From: JBBPZA01 sp963797015
GTDB lineage: Bacteria; Actinomycetota; Thermoleophilia; Solirubrobacterales; Solirubrobacteraceae
Assembly (NCBI GenBank): GCA_963797015.1
Contig: CAWCNV010000006.1
Coordinates: 248,001-312,000, forward strand
Length of the DNA stretch: 64,000 nt
Direction: 5' to 3'
This document shows positions 24,332-32,672 of the stretch, one piece after another. The number at the start of each line of letters is the position of its first letter. Within the stretch, counting starts at the first letter, position 1. The notes below the pieces were generated by a model. It was not told the origin of the DNA. It saw only the letters and a program-made list of their open reading frames with translations, and made no database searches. The position numbers and the translations under genes are program-made.

Positions 24332-25366
24332 ATGGCTGAAGTCGAGCAGGTGATCATCATCGGCAGCGGCCCCGCGGGCTACACCGCGGCGCTCTACACG
24401 TCGCGCGCCAACCTGCGCCCGCTGGTCATCGAGGGCTTCCAGTGGGGCGGGCTGCTCCAGCAGACGACCGAGGTCGAGAACTACCCGGGCTACCCCGAGG
24501 GGGTCATGGGCCCGGCGATGATGCAGGAGTTCCGCGACCAGGCCGAGCGCTTCGGCACCCGCTTCATCACCGACGACGCGACGCGCGTCGAGCTGGCGAC
24601 CGAGCCCGGCGGCGTGCATCGCGTCTGGGTCGGCAACGACGAGTACCGCGCGATGACCGTCGTCCTCGCGACCGGCGCCCAGCACAAGAAGCTGGGCATC
24701 CCCGGCGAGGAGGAGCTCGGAGGTCGCGGAGTGAGCTACTGCGCGACCTGCGACGCCGCTTTCTTCCGCAACAAGCGGACGATGATCGTGGGCGGCGGCG
24801 ACTCCGCGATGGAGGAGGCGATCTTCCTCTCGAAGTTCGCCGACAAGGTCACGGTCGTGCACCGCCGCGACGAGTTCCGCGCCTCGAAGATCATGCTCGA
24901 GCGCGCCCACGAGCGCGACAACATCGAGTGGCTGACGCCCTACGTGGTCGAGGAGCTGGTCGCGCGCGACGGCGGACCGTCCCTGACCCACGCCGTGCTG
25001 CGCGACGTGGATACCGGCGAGGTCCGCGAGTGCGAGTTCGACGGCGCCTTCGTCGCGATCGGCCACGAGCCGCAGTCAAAGCTCTTCCGCGACCAGGTCG
25101 AAGTAGACGCGGACGGCTACGTGGCGACCGAGGGCAAGTCGACGCGAACGCAGCTGCCCGGCGTGTTCGCGGCCGGCGACGTCGTCGACCACACCTACCG
25201 CCAGGCGGTCACCGCCGCCGCCAGCGGCTGTCAGGCGGCGCTCGACGCCGAGTGGTACCTGCGCGACACCCCCGAGGTCCCGACCCCGGCCGAGATGCCG
25301 GCGGCGCCGGTGCCCGAGTCCCACTACGCGCCCACCGCGGCCGCCGCGCGGGTTCGCACGAGCTGA
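24332..25366 (+). CDS. trxB: Thioredoxin reductase
   Basis: A 344-residue flavoenzyme. VIIIGSGPAGYTAALYTSRA binds FAD, SYCATCDAAFF holds the redox-active Cys pair, IVGGGDSAMEEA is the NADPH loop with VHRRDEFRAS for its phosphate, and FAAGDVVDHTYRQAVTAA is the second FAD motif. ATG 24332 gives an N-terminus of normal length. GTG 24305, overlapping the previous stop, would add nine residues. The C-terminus carries an extra Pro/Ala-rich tail of about 30 residues. No thioredoxin gene is adjacent; the DsbA/HCCA-like gene follows by 3 bp. Confidence 0.93.
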   Translation: MAEVEQVIIIGSGPAGYTAALYTSRANLRPLVIEGFQWGGLLQQTTEVENYPGYPEGVMGPAMMQEFRDQAERFGTRFITDDATRVELATEPGGVHRVWVGNDEYRAMTVVLATGAQHKKLGIPGEEELGGRGVSYCATCDAAFFRNKRTMIVGGGDSAMEEAIFLSKFADKVTVVHRRDEFRASKIMLERAHERDNIEWLTPYVVEELVARDGGPSLTHAVLRDVDTGEVRECEFDGAFVAIGHEPQSKLFRDQVEVDADGYVATEGKSTRTQLPGVFAAGDVVDHTYRQAVTAAASGCQAALDAEWYLRDTPEVPTPAEMPAAPVPESHYAPTAAAARVRTS

Positions 25367-25369
25367 CCG

Positions 25370-25954
25370 TTGGGGCCGGTCTTCTACTACGACACGAACT
25401 CGCCGTACGCCTACCTGGCGGCGCAGCGGATCGACGAGGTGCTGCCCGAGGCGACGTGGCGGCCGATCGCCTTTGCCTTCCTGCTGCGCGAGCAGGGGCG
25501 CATGCCGTGGTCGATGGACGAGCGTCGCGCTGCCGGAATCGACGAGGTGGAGCGCCGCGCTGCCGAGCGCGGCCTCCCGGCGGTCCGCTGGCCCGAGGGC
25601 TGGCCGCGCGAGACCTACTCGCTCGCGCCTTTGCGGGCGATGCTGCTGGCCGAGCGTCGCGGCCTGCTCAAGCCCTTGACGCTCGCCCTCTACCGGCGCG
25701 CGTTCGTGGAGGGCCGGTCGTTGGCCGAGCTCGACAGCGTGCTGGCCGCGGCCGAGGAGGCCGGGCTCGGGGCCGACTCCGTCCGCGATGCGATCGACGA
25801 CCCGGAGCTGAAGCAGCGCCTGCGCGAGACCACCGACGAAGCGCTCGCGCTCGGCGTTCACGGGGTGCCGACCGTCGCGGTCGGCGAGCAGCTCTTCTGG
25901 GGCGACGATCGGCTCGAGGACGCGGCGGCAGCCGCGGGCGCTCACCTCAGGTAG
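25370..25954 (+). CDS. DsbA/2-hydroxychromene-2-carboxylate isomerase family protein
   Basis: A 194-residue thioredoxin-fold protein; TTG start, 3 bp after trxB. The N-terminus YYDTNSPYAYLAAQRI matches the HCCA isomerase/DsbA family, with Ser in place of a CxxC pair. GVHGVPTVAVGEQLFWGDDRLE gives the cis-Pro loop and typical ending, written here as GVHGVPTVAV and FWGDDRLE. Without a Cys pair it is likely a glutathione- or mycothiol-using isomerase/transferase, not a disulfide oxidase. It overlaps the convergent PHP gene by 13 bp. Confidence 0.83.
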   Translation: MGPVFYYDTNSPYAYLAAQRIDEVLPEATWRPIAFAFLLREQGRMPWSMDERRAAGIDEVERRAAERGLPAVRWPEGWPRETYSLAPLRAMLLAERRGLLKPLTLALYRRAFVEGRSLAELDSVLAAAEEAGLGADSVRDAIDDPELKQRLRETTDEALALGVHGVPTVAVGEQLFWGDDRLEDAAAAAGAHLR

Positions 25955-26979
25955 ACCGGGTTCGAGAGGATCCAGGTTCGCTCCCGGCCGTGTGCCGGCA
26001 GGCGCGCCTCCGCGCGCCAGACACCCGGCTCGCTCGCCCGGTGGCGCAGCTCGGTGCCGCGTGCGTGGGCGACCGCGCGGCCATCGTGCACGAGCGTCAG
26101 CGCCGCGGGCCGCGGTACGCGGGCCAGCAGCTCATGGCCGTCGCCGAGCGGCGCCTGCGCGCCCATCCTCACGCCGGCCGCGCCGAAGTCGAATCCCCGT
26201 GCGGGCGCGAGCGAGTCGATCGCCAGATAGCAGCGGCCCGCCCCCAGCGCGGCGTAGATCGCGGCGACGTCGGCGTCCACGTCACCGGTCACCGGCGCGT
26301 CGAGCAGCACATGCGTGCGCATGTGGCGGAACGAGCGCGCGTAGGACATCAGCCGCAACGGCACGCGGCCCGCGATGCGCCTGCCGATCTGGTGGGCGTC
26401 GATGCCGCCGAGCGCCACCACTGGCCGGCGCGCGGTGAGCCGGTCCCATTGGGCAACGTTGTGGGCGGGCGGGTGGTCGACGACGCGCTGCGGCGCCGCG
26501 ACGAAGCGGGCGACGTCGGCCATCGAGCGGAACCGCTCCGCGGTGTCTGTCACCCAGCTCCACAGCTCGATACCCGTGTAGTCGTCGCCCTCGAGGGTCT
26601 CCCACGGGATGCCGCTGCGCTGGAAGCGCTCGGAGCCGCGCGAGAAGGGATGGGCGAGAAAGCCGATCCCGCCCTGCTCGCGCACGGCGGCCTTGATCTC
26701 GTCCGCAGGCAGGCGCCGGTCCACCTCCTCGCGCACGCCGAAGGCGAGGTAGTGATTGCCTTGACTCGGCGAGATCTCCTCGCCCACGCACACGAGCACG
26801 TCGCCGAACCAGCGCTCCTCGCCCCGGCGCCGGGCGGCGAGCGTGTCGTGGTCGGTCAGCAGCACCGCGTCGACACCCGACCGGGCCGCGGCGGCCGCGA
26901 TCTCGGGCACGGTGCCGGTGCCGTCCGAGTGGGTCGAGTGGCAGTGGACGACGCAGGCGAGGTCGACCGGGCCGGGCAC
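25942..26979 (-). CDS. PHP-domain metal-dependent phosphoesterase
   Basis: A 345-residue protein; GTG start. Metal-binding motifs of the PHP family appear in order: VVHCHSTHSDGT (11-22), LLTDHDT (40s), a Glu in CVGEEISP, GFLAHPFS, and GGIDAHQ near 200. The last 120 residues form a beta-rich domain of unknown role (WILSNPVYLR at the end). PHP proteins hydrolyse phosphate esters such as nucleotides or histidinol phosphate; the substrate is not evident. A tiny 18-codon ORF and a duplicate of the Bax-inhibitor gene end lie just upstream. Confidence 0.85.
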   Translation of the reverse strand: MPGPVDLACVVHCHSTHSDGTGTVPEIAAAAARSGVDAVLLTDHDTLAARRRGEERWFGDVLVCVGEEISPSQGNHYLAFGVREEVDRRLPADEIKAAVREQGGIGFLAHPFSRGSERFQRSGIPWETLEGDDYTGIELWSWVTDTAERFRSMADVARFVAAPQRVVDHPPAHNVAQWDRLTARRPVVALGGIDAHQIGRRIAGRVPLRLMSYARSFRHMRTHVLLDAPVTGDVDADVAAIYAALGAGRCYLAIDSLAPARGFDFGAAGVRMGAQAPLGDGHELLARVPRPAALTLVHDGRAVAHARGTELRHRASEPGVWRAEARLPAHGRERTWILSNPVYLR

Positions 26980-26990
26980 GAGCGTCGCCC

Positions 26991-27088
26991 CCTACCGCCG
27001 CGCGCCGAAGATCCGCACGGACTCCGCTCGGCCGTCGCGCGCCGCCATCCGCACCCCTTACCTACCGGCGCGCGCCGAAGATCCTCAG
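26991..27088. repeat. 24-bp direct repeat duplicating the 3' end of the BI-1 gene
   Basis: Copies at 26991-27014 and 27061-27084, 70 bp apart, differ at one base. Each encodes RIFGARR plus a TAG stop on the minus strand. The downstream copy ends an 18-codon ORF (27048-26992, MAARDGRAESV then RIFGARR) with an AAGGGG site before its ATG, 12 bp before the PHP gene. Confidence 0.8.
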
Positions 27089-27757
27089 CAGGAAGAGGAA
27101 GAGGTTGATGAAGTCGAGGTAGAGGCTGAGCGCGCCCAGTACGGCGGTCTTGCGGCCCTGCTCGGAGTAGGCGTCGGCGCCCGACTCCTGCAGCTTCTTG
27201 ATCCTCTGCATGTCGTGGGCGGTGAGCCCGGCGAAGATCACGACGCCGCCGAAGGTGACGACCCAGTACAGGCCGCTCGAGGCGACGAACAGGTTCACGA
27301 TCGAGGCCAGGATCAGGCCGATCAACGCCATCAGCAGGATCGACCCGAGCTTCGAGAGGTCGCGCTTGGTGATCCACCCGAGCGCGGCCATGGTCCCGAA
27401 CATCCCGGCGGTGATGAAGAACGTGCCGGCGATCGACGCGGTCGTGTAGACCGCGAAGATGATCGACAGGGTCACGCCGTTGAGCGCCGAGTAGAGGAAG
27501 AAGGCGCCGGTGGCGACGGCGGCCGAGATCTTGTTGATGGCGAAGATGAGCCCGAAGACGAGCGCGAGCTCGGCCACGATCAGGATGAGCAGCAGCCCGC
27601 CGTGGTCGTTCCACCACGTCTCGTCGACGCTCGTGCCGATGGCCCACGCGACGCCACCGGTGATGGCCAACCCGATGGACATCCACGCGAACACGCGGTG
27701 GACGAACGAGATCTCGAGACGCTCGCGCTCCTCGGCGCGCGGGATTGCGTAGTCCAT
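27062..27757 (-). CDS. Bax inhibitor-1/YccA family membrane protein
   Basis: A 231-residue protein from ATG 27757 with seven hydrophobic helices. Typical pieces are SFVHRVFAWMSIGLAITG, FLYSALNGVTLSIIFAVY, GLTAHDMQRIKK and a C-terminus ALSLYLDFINLFLFLLRIF. The Asp residues in TAHD and YLDF correspond to the pH-sensing pair of the bacterial calcium-leak homologue. It probably forms a cation leak or regulatory channel in the cytoplasmic membrane. The gene is single, 32 bp after the SnoaL-like gene on the same strand. Confidence 0.92.
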   Translation of the reverse strand: MDYAIPRAEERERLEISFVHRVFAWMSIGLAITGGVAWAIGTSVDETWWNDHGGLLLILIVAELALVFGLIFAINKISAAVATGAFFLYSALNGVTLSIIFAVYTTASIAGTFFITAGMFGTMAALGWITKRDLSKLGSILLMALIGLILASIVNLFVASSGLYWVVTFGGVVIFAGLTAHDMQRIKKLQESGADAYSEQGRKTAVLGALSLYLDFINLFLFLLRIFGARR

Positions 27758-27789
27758 GGGCGGCCACTCTAACGGCCGCCGAGGCGAGC

Positions 27790-28200
27790 TCAGGTCGCCG
27801 TCGGCTTCCTGTCCAGCGCCGCCACGAAGATCGCCGTGTCGGCGAGCGAGGTCATGCGGCGCACCTTGCCCTCCTCGAACGCGATCACGTGCGCGTAGGG
27901 CACCTTGACGGGGTTGCCCGTCGCCTTGGCCCTCGCTTCCACGTGGCCGAGCACGACGACCGTGTTCCCCTCCTCGACGAACTGGTCCGCCGAGAGGCGG
28001 AAGTCCTCCCACTGCTCGGGGATCGCGGCGATCATCCGGACGAGCGCCTCCTTGCCGCGGTGCTGCCCGGCGCCCGGGACGTTCTCGACCGTGGTCCCCT
28101 GCCACAGGATGTCGTCGTGGGCGAGGTCCAGCGCCGCCTCGAGGTCGCTGCGCCGGAAGGCCTCGTAGCGCTCGCGCAGGCTGTCGCTGTGGCGGCCCAC
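27790..28200 (-). CDS. SnoaL/NTF2-like protein
   Basis: A 136-residue protein; GTG start. It has the cone-shaped NTF2-like pattern: an N-terminal helix pair (LRERYEAFRRSDLEAALDL), then ILWQGTTVENVPGAGQHRGKEALV shown in part as WQGTTVENVPGAG, then strands around TVVVLGHVEARAK and HVIAFEEGKVRRMTSLAD. Members bind small hydrophobic ligands as isomerases or cyclases, or are non-catalytic. It lies 10 bp after the aldehyde dehydrogenase, probably in one operon with that gene and the alcohol dehydrogenase. Confidence 0.8.
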   Translation of the reverse strand: MGRHSDSLRERYEAFRRSDLEAALDLAHDDILWQGTTVENVPGAGQHRGKEALVRMIAAIPEQWEDFRLSADQFVEEGNTVVVLGHVEARAKATGNPVKVPYAHVIAFEEGKVRRMTSLADTAIFVAALDRKPTAT

Positions 28201-28210
28201 CGGTCGCGGT

Positions 28211-29707
28211 CTACTTCAGCCCGACGAACACGGTCTTGTGCTCGAGGTAGGCGTCCAGTCCCGCGTGCCCGTGCTCGCGGCCCAGGCCCGAGGACTTGTA
28301 GCCGCCGAACGGCGCCGCCGGGTCGGCCACACCCCAGCCGTTCACGTACACCGTGCCGGCCTGGAGCAGCGCGGCCAGCCGGTGGGCCTGGCCCACGTCG
28401 CGCGTCCACACGCCGGCCGCGAGCCCGTAATCGCTCGCGTTGGCGCGCGCGGCGACCTCCTCCAGCGACTCGTAGGGCTGGGCGACGAGCACCGGCCCGA
28501 AGATCTCCTCGCGCGTGATCACGAGCTCGTCGGAGTCGGTGGTGAAGAGCGTCGGCTCGACGAAGTAGCCGTCGCCCTCGGGGCGCCCGCCGCCGGTCAC
28601 CAGCTCGGCACCCTCCTCGCGGCCCTTGTCGATGTAGCCGGTGACGCGGTCGCGCTGCTCCTCTGAGACCAGCGGGCCGATGAACGTCGCGGGGTCGAGG
28701 CCGGGACCGACCTTCGCGCCCTGGGCGGCCTGGGCCAGCGCGTCGACGACCTCGTCGAAGCGGTCGCGGTGCACGAGCAGCCGCGTCGCCGCGTTGCACG
28801 CCTGCCCCGAGTTGAAGTACATGCCGGTGAACGAGCCCTTGATCGCGGTGGGCAGGTCGGCGTCGGGCATGATCACGTTGGCCGACTTGCCGCCGAGCTC
28901 GAGCGTGACCCGCTTCAGCGCGCGCCCTGCCTTGGCGCCGATCTCGCGGCCGACCGCGGTCGAGCCGGTGAAGGCGATCTTGTCGACGCCGGGGTGGTCG
29001 ACCAGCGCGGCGCCGGTCTCGCCGTCGCCCGGGATCACGTTCAGGACTCCGTCGGGCAGCCCGGCCTCGAGCGCGAGCTCGCCCATGCGCAGCGCGCTGA
29101 GCGGCGTCTGCTCGGCGGGCTTGAGCACGATCGTGCAGCCCGCGGCAAGCGCCGGGGCGACCTTCCACATCGCCATCAGCAGCGGGAAGTTCCACGGCAC
29201 GATCTGGCCGCAGACCCCGACCGGCTCCTTGCGCGTGTAGCAGAGCGTGTTCGGGATCGAGACCGGGATCGTGTCCCCCTCGATCTTCGTCGGCCAGCCC
29301 GCGAAGTAGCGCAGGTGCGCGACCGTCGAGGCGACGTCGACGACCTTGGCAAGCTTGACCGGCTTGCCGTTGTCCAGCGACTCGATCTGCGCGAGCTCGT
29401 CGCCGTGCTCCTCGAGCAGGTCGGCGAACCGGTTCATGGTCGCCGAGCGCTTGGCCGGCAGCATCTCCGGCCAGGGCCCCTCGTCGAAGGCCGCGCGCGC
29501 TGCGGCGACCGCGCGGTCGACGTCCTCGGGCCCCGCCTGCGCCACCTGCGCGATCGGCCGCGCGGTGGCGGGGTCGAGCGTCTCGAACGTTCTGCCGCCC
29601 GCGGCCGGGCCGCGCTCGCCGCCGATCAGGAGCCCGTGGTCCGACTCGAGGAAGCGGCGCGCGGGCTCCGAGAGCGCGTCGGGGAGGGTCGCTGCGGTGG
29701 TGCTCAT
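28211..29707 (-). CDS. NAD(P)-dependent aldehyde dehydrogenase
   Basis: A 498-residue protein from ATG 29707. Conserved sites: VPWNFPLLMAMWKVAPALA (oxyanion Asn and substrate channel), KPAEQTPLSAL, FTGSTAVGREI (dinucleotide binding), LELGGKSANVI (general-base Glu) and FNSGQACNAATR with the nucleophilic Cys. EEIFGPVL follows near the end. It oxidises an aldehyde to the acid in the cytoplasm. Placed directly after the alcohol dehydrogenase (20 bp gap), the pair could oxidise one alcohol through its aldehyde to the acid. Confidence 0.93.
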   Translation of the reverse strand: MSTTAATLPDALSEPARRFLESDHGLLIGGERGPAAGGRTFETLDPATARPIAQVAQAGPEDVDRAVAAARAAFDEGPWPEMLPAKRSATMNRFADLLEEHGDELAQIESLDNGKPVKLAKVVDVASTVAHLRYFAGWPTKIEGDTIPVSIPNTLCYTRKEPVGVCGQIVPWNFPLLMAMWKVAPALAAGCTIVLKPAEQTPLSALRMGELALEAGLPDGVLNVIPGDGETGAALVDHPGVDKIAFTGSTAVGREIGAKAGRALKRVTLELGGKSANVIMPDADLPTAIKGSFTGMYFNSGQACNAATRLLVHRDRFDEVVDALAQAAQGAKVGPGLDPATFIGPLVSEEQRDRVTGYIDKGREEGAELVTGGGRPEGDGYFVEPTLFTTDSDELVITREEIFGPVLVAQPYESLEEVAARANASDYGLAAGVWTRDVGQAHRLAALLQAGTVYVNGWGVADPAAPFGGYKSSGLGREHGHAGLDAYLEHKTVFVGLK

Positions 29708-29727
29708 GGAAGGTGCTCCGGTCGGTG

Positions 29728-30771
29728 TCAGGGGGAGAGGACGATCTTGAGCGCCTCGCGGCGGTCGTAGGCCGCGTAGCCCTCGGGGGCGTCGGCGAGC
29801 TTCATGTGATGGGTGACGAGCGGTGTGGGATCGACGACGCCGTGCTCGATCAGCCTCAGCACGCCGTCCACGTGCGCGACGACGTTGGCCTGGCCGTAGG
29901 TGACATTCAGGCCCTTGTTCCACAGCAGCGCCATGTGGACCTCGAGGCGTGAGCCGTAGACGCCGATCACGCACAACCGGCCCGCGCTGCGGGTCAGCCG
30001 GATCGCCATGTCGAGCGCGTCGGGGTGGCCGACCGCCTCGATGCAGGCGTCGACGCCGCGGCCCTCGGTGAGGGCCTTGACCGCGGCGCGCGGGTCCTCC
30101 TCGGTCAGGTGGACGGGCTGCGCCCCGAAGCGCTTCGCCATCTCCAGCCGCGCGGGCACGCTGTCGATCGCGACGATGCGCGCCGCGCCCGCGGCCTTGG
30201 CCACCTGGACGGCGCACAGCCCCACGGGGCCGAGGCCGAGCACGGCGACCGTGTCGCCGAGGCCGATCTGCGCCGAGGTGACGGCGTGGTAGCCCGTGCC
30301 GAGCACGTCGCCGGCGAACAGCGCGGCGTCGTCGGAGACGGTCTTCGGCGCGCGGCGCAGGGTCATGTCCGCGTGCGGGACTCGTACCTGCTCGGCCTGC
30401 GCGCCCTTGAGGTCGCCGGAGATCTTTCCGTGGCCGAAGATCTTCGCGTCGACGCACTTGTGGAAGGCGCCGTGGCGGCAGAAGAAGCACTTCCCGCAGG
30501 CGGTGACGAAGCAGCCGATCACGCGGTCGCCCTCGGCGACCTGGTCCACTCCGTCGCCGGCGGCGACCACGCGGCCCACGAACTCGTGGCCGATCGTGAA
30601 GCCCGGCTCGACGGGATGGCGGCCGTGGTAGATGTGGAGGTCCGAGCCGCAGATGCCGGACGCCTCGATGCGGACGATCGCGTCGTCGGCCTGCTCGAGC
30701 TCGGGCTCGGGGACGTCGTCGACGCGGACCTCGCCGACGCCCTGGAAGGTCACGGCCTGCACGCGGATCAC
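29728..30771 (-). CDS. Zinc-dependent medium-chain alcohol dehydrogenase
   Basis: A 347-residue MDR enzyme; GTG start. Catalytic zinc: CGSDLH and GHEFVG. Structural zinc: CGKCFFCRHGAFHKC. The Rossmann loop VAVLGLGPVGLCAVQVAK is followed by an acidic residue (IDSVPARLE), which favours NAD over NADP. It resembles formaldehyde/threonine-type dehydrogenases, but the substrate is not fixed. It is the first gene of a likely three-gene operon with the aldehyde dehydrogenase and the SnoaL-like gene. Confidence 0.92.
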   Translation of the reverse strand: MIRVQAVTFQGVGEVRVDDVPEPELEQADDAIVRIEASGICGSDLHIYHGRHPVEPGFTIGHEFVGRVVAAGDGVDQVAEGDRVIGCFVTACGKCFFCRHGAFHKCVDAKIFGHGKISGDLKGAQAEQVRVPHADMTLRRAPKTVSDDAALFAGDVLGTGYHAVTSAQIGLGDTVAVLGLGPVGLCAVQVAKAAGAARIVAIDSVPARLEMAKRFGAQPVHLTEEDPRAAVKALTEGRGVDACIEAVGHPDALDMAIRLTRSAGRLCVIGVYGSRLEVHMALLWNKGLNVTYGQANVVAHVDGVLRLIEHGVVDPTPLVTHHMKLADAPEGYAAYDRREALKIVLSP

Positions 30772-30791
30772 CCTAGCGCGGGCCCGGCCCC

Positions 30792-30890
30792 GTCAACCGT
30801 CCAGGCGACTGGCAGCGGATCGCTCGGCGCGTCGCGCGGCTCCTTCAATCGGTCCAGTCGCCGAGCAAGGGATCGCTCGGCACGTCGCGC
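30792..30890. repeat. Imperfect ~46-bp duplication of an enoyl-CoA hydratase 3' end
   Basis: Segments 30792-30837 and 30844-30890 align with about three quarters identity and share an exact GGATCGCTCGGC block. On the minus strand the gene copy encodes DVPSDPLLGDWTD and the stop; the downstream copy reads DAPSDPLPVAWTV. It is an old tail duplication. Confidence 0.6.
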
Positions 30891-31543
30891 TCGATGGCGT
30901 CGAGCGTCGCGCGGCGGAGCTGGTCCTTCGCGAGCGCGAACGAGCGGGCGGGGAGCTTCGCGCGCCCGCGGGCGACCTCGAGCGCGCGGGGGAGCACCGC
31001 GTCGGGCTCGGCGAGCTCGTCGAAGAAGCCGAGCTCGAGCGCCCCGCGGGCGTCGACGAGCTGCGCGTCGAGCACCGCGCGCCGCGCGGCCGCCGGCGCG
31101 AGCTCCGCCCGCACCACGGCCGCCGCCGCGACCGGGTAGGGGACGGCGACCGCGACCTCGGTGAGCCCGTAGCGCCCCTCGGTCGAGCCGACGCGGTGGT
31201 CGGCGCACAGCGCGAGCACCATCCCGCCCGCGATCGCGTGGCCGTTCACCGCCGCCACGACGGGGCGGGGGAAGCCGTACCAACCCCCGGCCATGCGGTT
31301 GATGCCCTCGACCATGCGCCGCTGACCGGCGGCGTCCAGCGTGGGCACGAGCTTGAGGTCCGCGCCCGCCGAGAAGAACCCCGGCCGCCCGGTGAGCACC
31401 ACGGCGGCGGGGTCGTCGGCGGCGAGCGTGTCGAGCACGCCGGCGGCCTCCTCGAGCAGCTCCGGGCTCATCGCGTTCGCCGGCGGGCGGTCGATGCGCA
31501 CGACGGCGATCCCGTCCTGCGACTCGATCGAGATCAGCGGCAT
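30845..31543 (-). CDS. Enoyl-CoA hydratase/isomerase family protein
   Basis: A 232-residue crotonase-fold protein from ATG 31543. GFFSAGADLKLV gives the oxyanion hole, and VNGHAIAGGMVLALCADHRV the second hole strand. The first hydratase Glu is absent (GGMV) and the second region reads YGLTEVAVAVPYP. The protein is shorter than usual (about 260). The lack of the first Glu suggests an isomerase or non-hydratase activity. It lies alone, 73 bp upstream (in transcription order) of the alcohol dehydrogenase start. Part of its 3' end is duplicated downstream. Confidence 0.82.
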   Translation of the reverse strand: MPLISIESQDGIAVVRIDRPPANAMSPELLEEAAGVLDTLAADDPAAVVLTGRPGFFSAGADLKLVPTLDAAGQRRMVEGINRMAGGWYGFPRPVVAAVNGHAIAGGMVLALCADHRVGSTEGRYGLTEVAVAVPYPVAAAAVVRAELAPAAARRAVLDAQLVDARGALELGFFDELAEPDAVLPRALEVARGRAKLPARSFALAKDQLRRATLDAIERDVPSDPLLGDWTD

Positions 31544-31593
31544 CGCCGTCGAGCTTATTGCCCGAGGGAGCGCGCGCGAGGTAGGGTCGGCCC

Positions 31594-32661
31594 TTGTCGC
31601 GCTGTGCGGGCAGATCGCGATGGGTCGGAGCCGTGGCTGCGGCCGTTGTCCTGTGGGCACTCGCGCTGGTCGCTCCGGCCGGCGCCGCGCGCATTTCGCA
31701 GTTCAGGCTGCCGAACGCCGACAGCAATCCAACTGCTATCGCCGCCGGTCCGGACGGGGCGATGTGGTTCGCGGAGAGCGGGAGGATCGGCCGCATCACC
31801 ACTCGCGGCCGGGTCACAGAGTTCGCGCTGCCGGATCCACAGAGCCGAGTGGTCGCGATTACGGCCGGGCCTGACGGCGCGGTGTGGTTCGTCCGGCCGA
31901 GCGACGTCTTATACGCCCCGGGCAAGATCGGGCGGATCACGACCGCCGGCACGATCACCGAGTTCCCGGGTCCCTCGGACGGCGACGCGATCACTGCTGG
32001 CCCGGACGGCGCGCTGTGGGTCACCGGCTTCGAGATCGACGAGCTCGGGAAGATGACGACGGCCGGCGTGTTCACCAAGTTTCCAGGCAGCTTCGGAGGT
32101 GTCGAGGACATCGCCGCGGGGCCAGACGGTGCCCTGTGGTTCACCTCGCACGACACCGCGTCGATCGGGCGCATCACAACCACGGGGGCGCGGAGTGGAT
32201 TCATCCTTCCGGACTTCCCGCTCCACGAACCGCGCGCGATCATCGCCGGCCCGGATGGGGCGCTGTGGTTCACGATGACTGGGCAGGGCCCGGGGCTCGG
32301 CCGGATGACCACTGCCGGGGCTTTCACCTGGTTCCATGTACCTGCTGGAGCGATCGGTGCGGGCCCGGACCGTGCGGTGTGGTTCACGGAGCGCGGGGGT
32401 ATCGGTCGCATCACCAGCGCCGGAGTGGTCAGGAATTACCCCGTACCAGGCGGAGGAGCGGGCGGGATCGCCCGCGGGCCTGACCGTGCGCTGTGGTTCA
32501 CCGAGCCGTCCGACAATGCGATCGGGCGGCTCGAGCCGCAGCCCGGGGACGCTCGGCGCGCGTGCCGTGCCGAGCAAGCGCAGCTCGGGCGGCCGGCGTT
32601 CCGGGCGAAGTACGGCGTGCCCTTCGCGATGCTTCGCTGCATCGCCGCGCAGAGGGGTTAG
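31594..32661 (+). CDS. Secreted virginiamycin-B-lyase-like beta-propeller protein
   Basis: A 355-residue protein; TTG start, signal peptide ending around PAGAAR. The body repeats a blade of about 40 residues: AITAGPDGALWFT followed by IGRITTAG and a short strand, seen six to seven times (residues about 45-310). This is the Vgb/streptogramin-lyase propeller pattern. The true lyase has a conserved His and Glu which I cannot place confidently, so a non-enzymatic binding role is equally likely. The last 45 residues carry three Cys. The SDR gene follows after 11 bp. Confidence 0.82.
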   Translation: MSRCAGRSRWVGAVAAAVVLWALALVAPAGAARISQFRLPNADSNPTAIAAGPDGAMWFAESGRIGRITTRGRVTEFALPDPQSRVVAITAGPDGAVWFVRPSDVLYAPGKIGRITTAGTITEFPGPSDGDAITAGPDGALWVTGFEIDELGKMTTAGVFTKFPGSFGGVEDIAAGPDGALWFTSHDTASIGRITTTGARSGFILPDFPLHEPRAIIAGPDGALWFTMTGQGPGLGRMTTAGAFTWFHVPAGAIGAGPDRAVWFTERGGIGRITSAGVVRNYPVPGGGAGGIARGPDRALWFTEPSDNAIGRLEPQPGDARRACRAEQAQLGRPAFRAKYGVPFAMLRCIAAQRG

Positions 32662-32672
32662 GATCGGCGGCG

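Noticed and set aside
24442..27108. Plus-strand open frame of 888 codons across trxB, the DsbA-like gene and the PHP gene
   Set aside because: It runs through three real genes in other frames and has an Arg/Gly/Ala composition without any family motif.
28211..30490. Extended version of the aldehyde dehydrogenase (759 codons)
   Set aside because: The upstream 260 codons overlap the alcohol dehydrogenase in another frame. ATG 29707 gives the normal family length.
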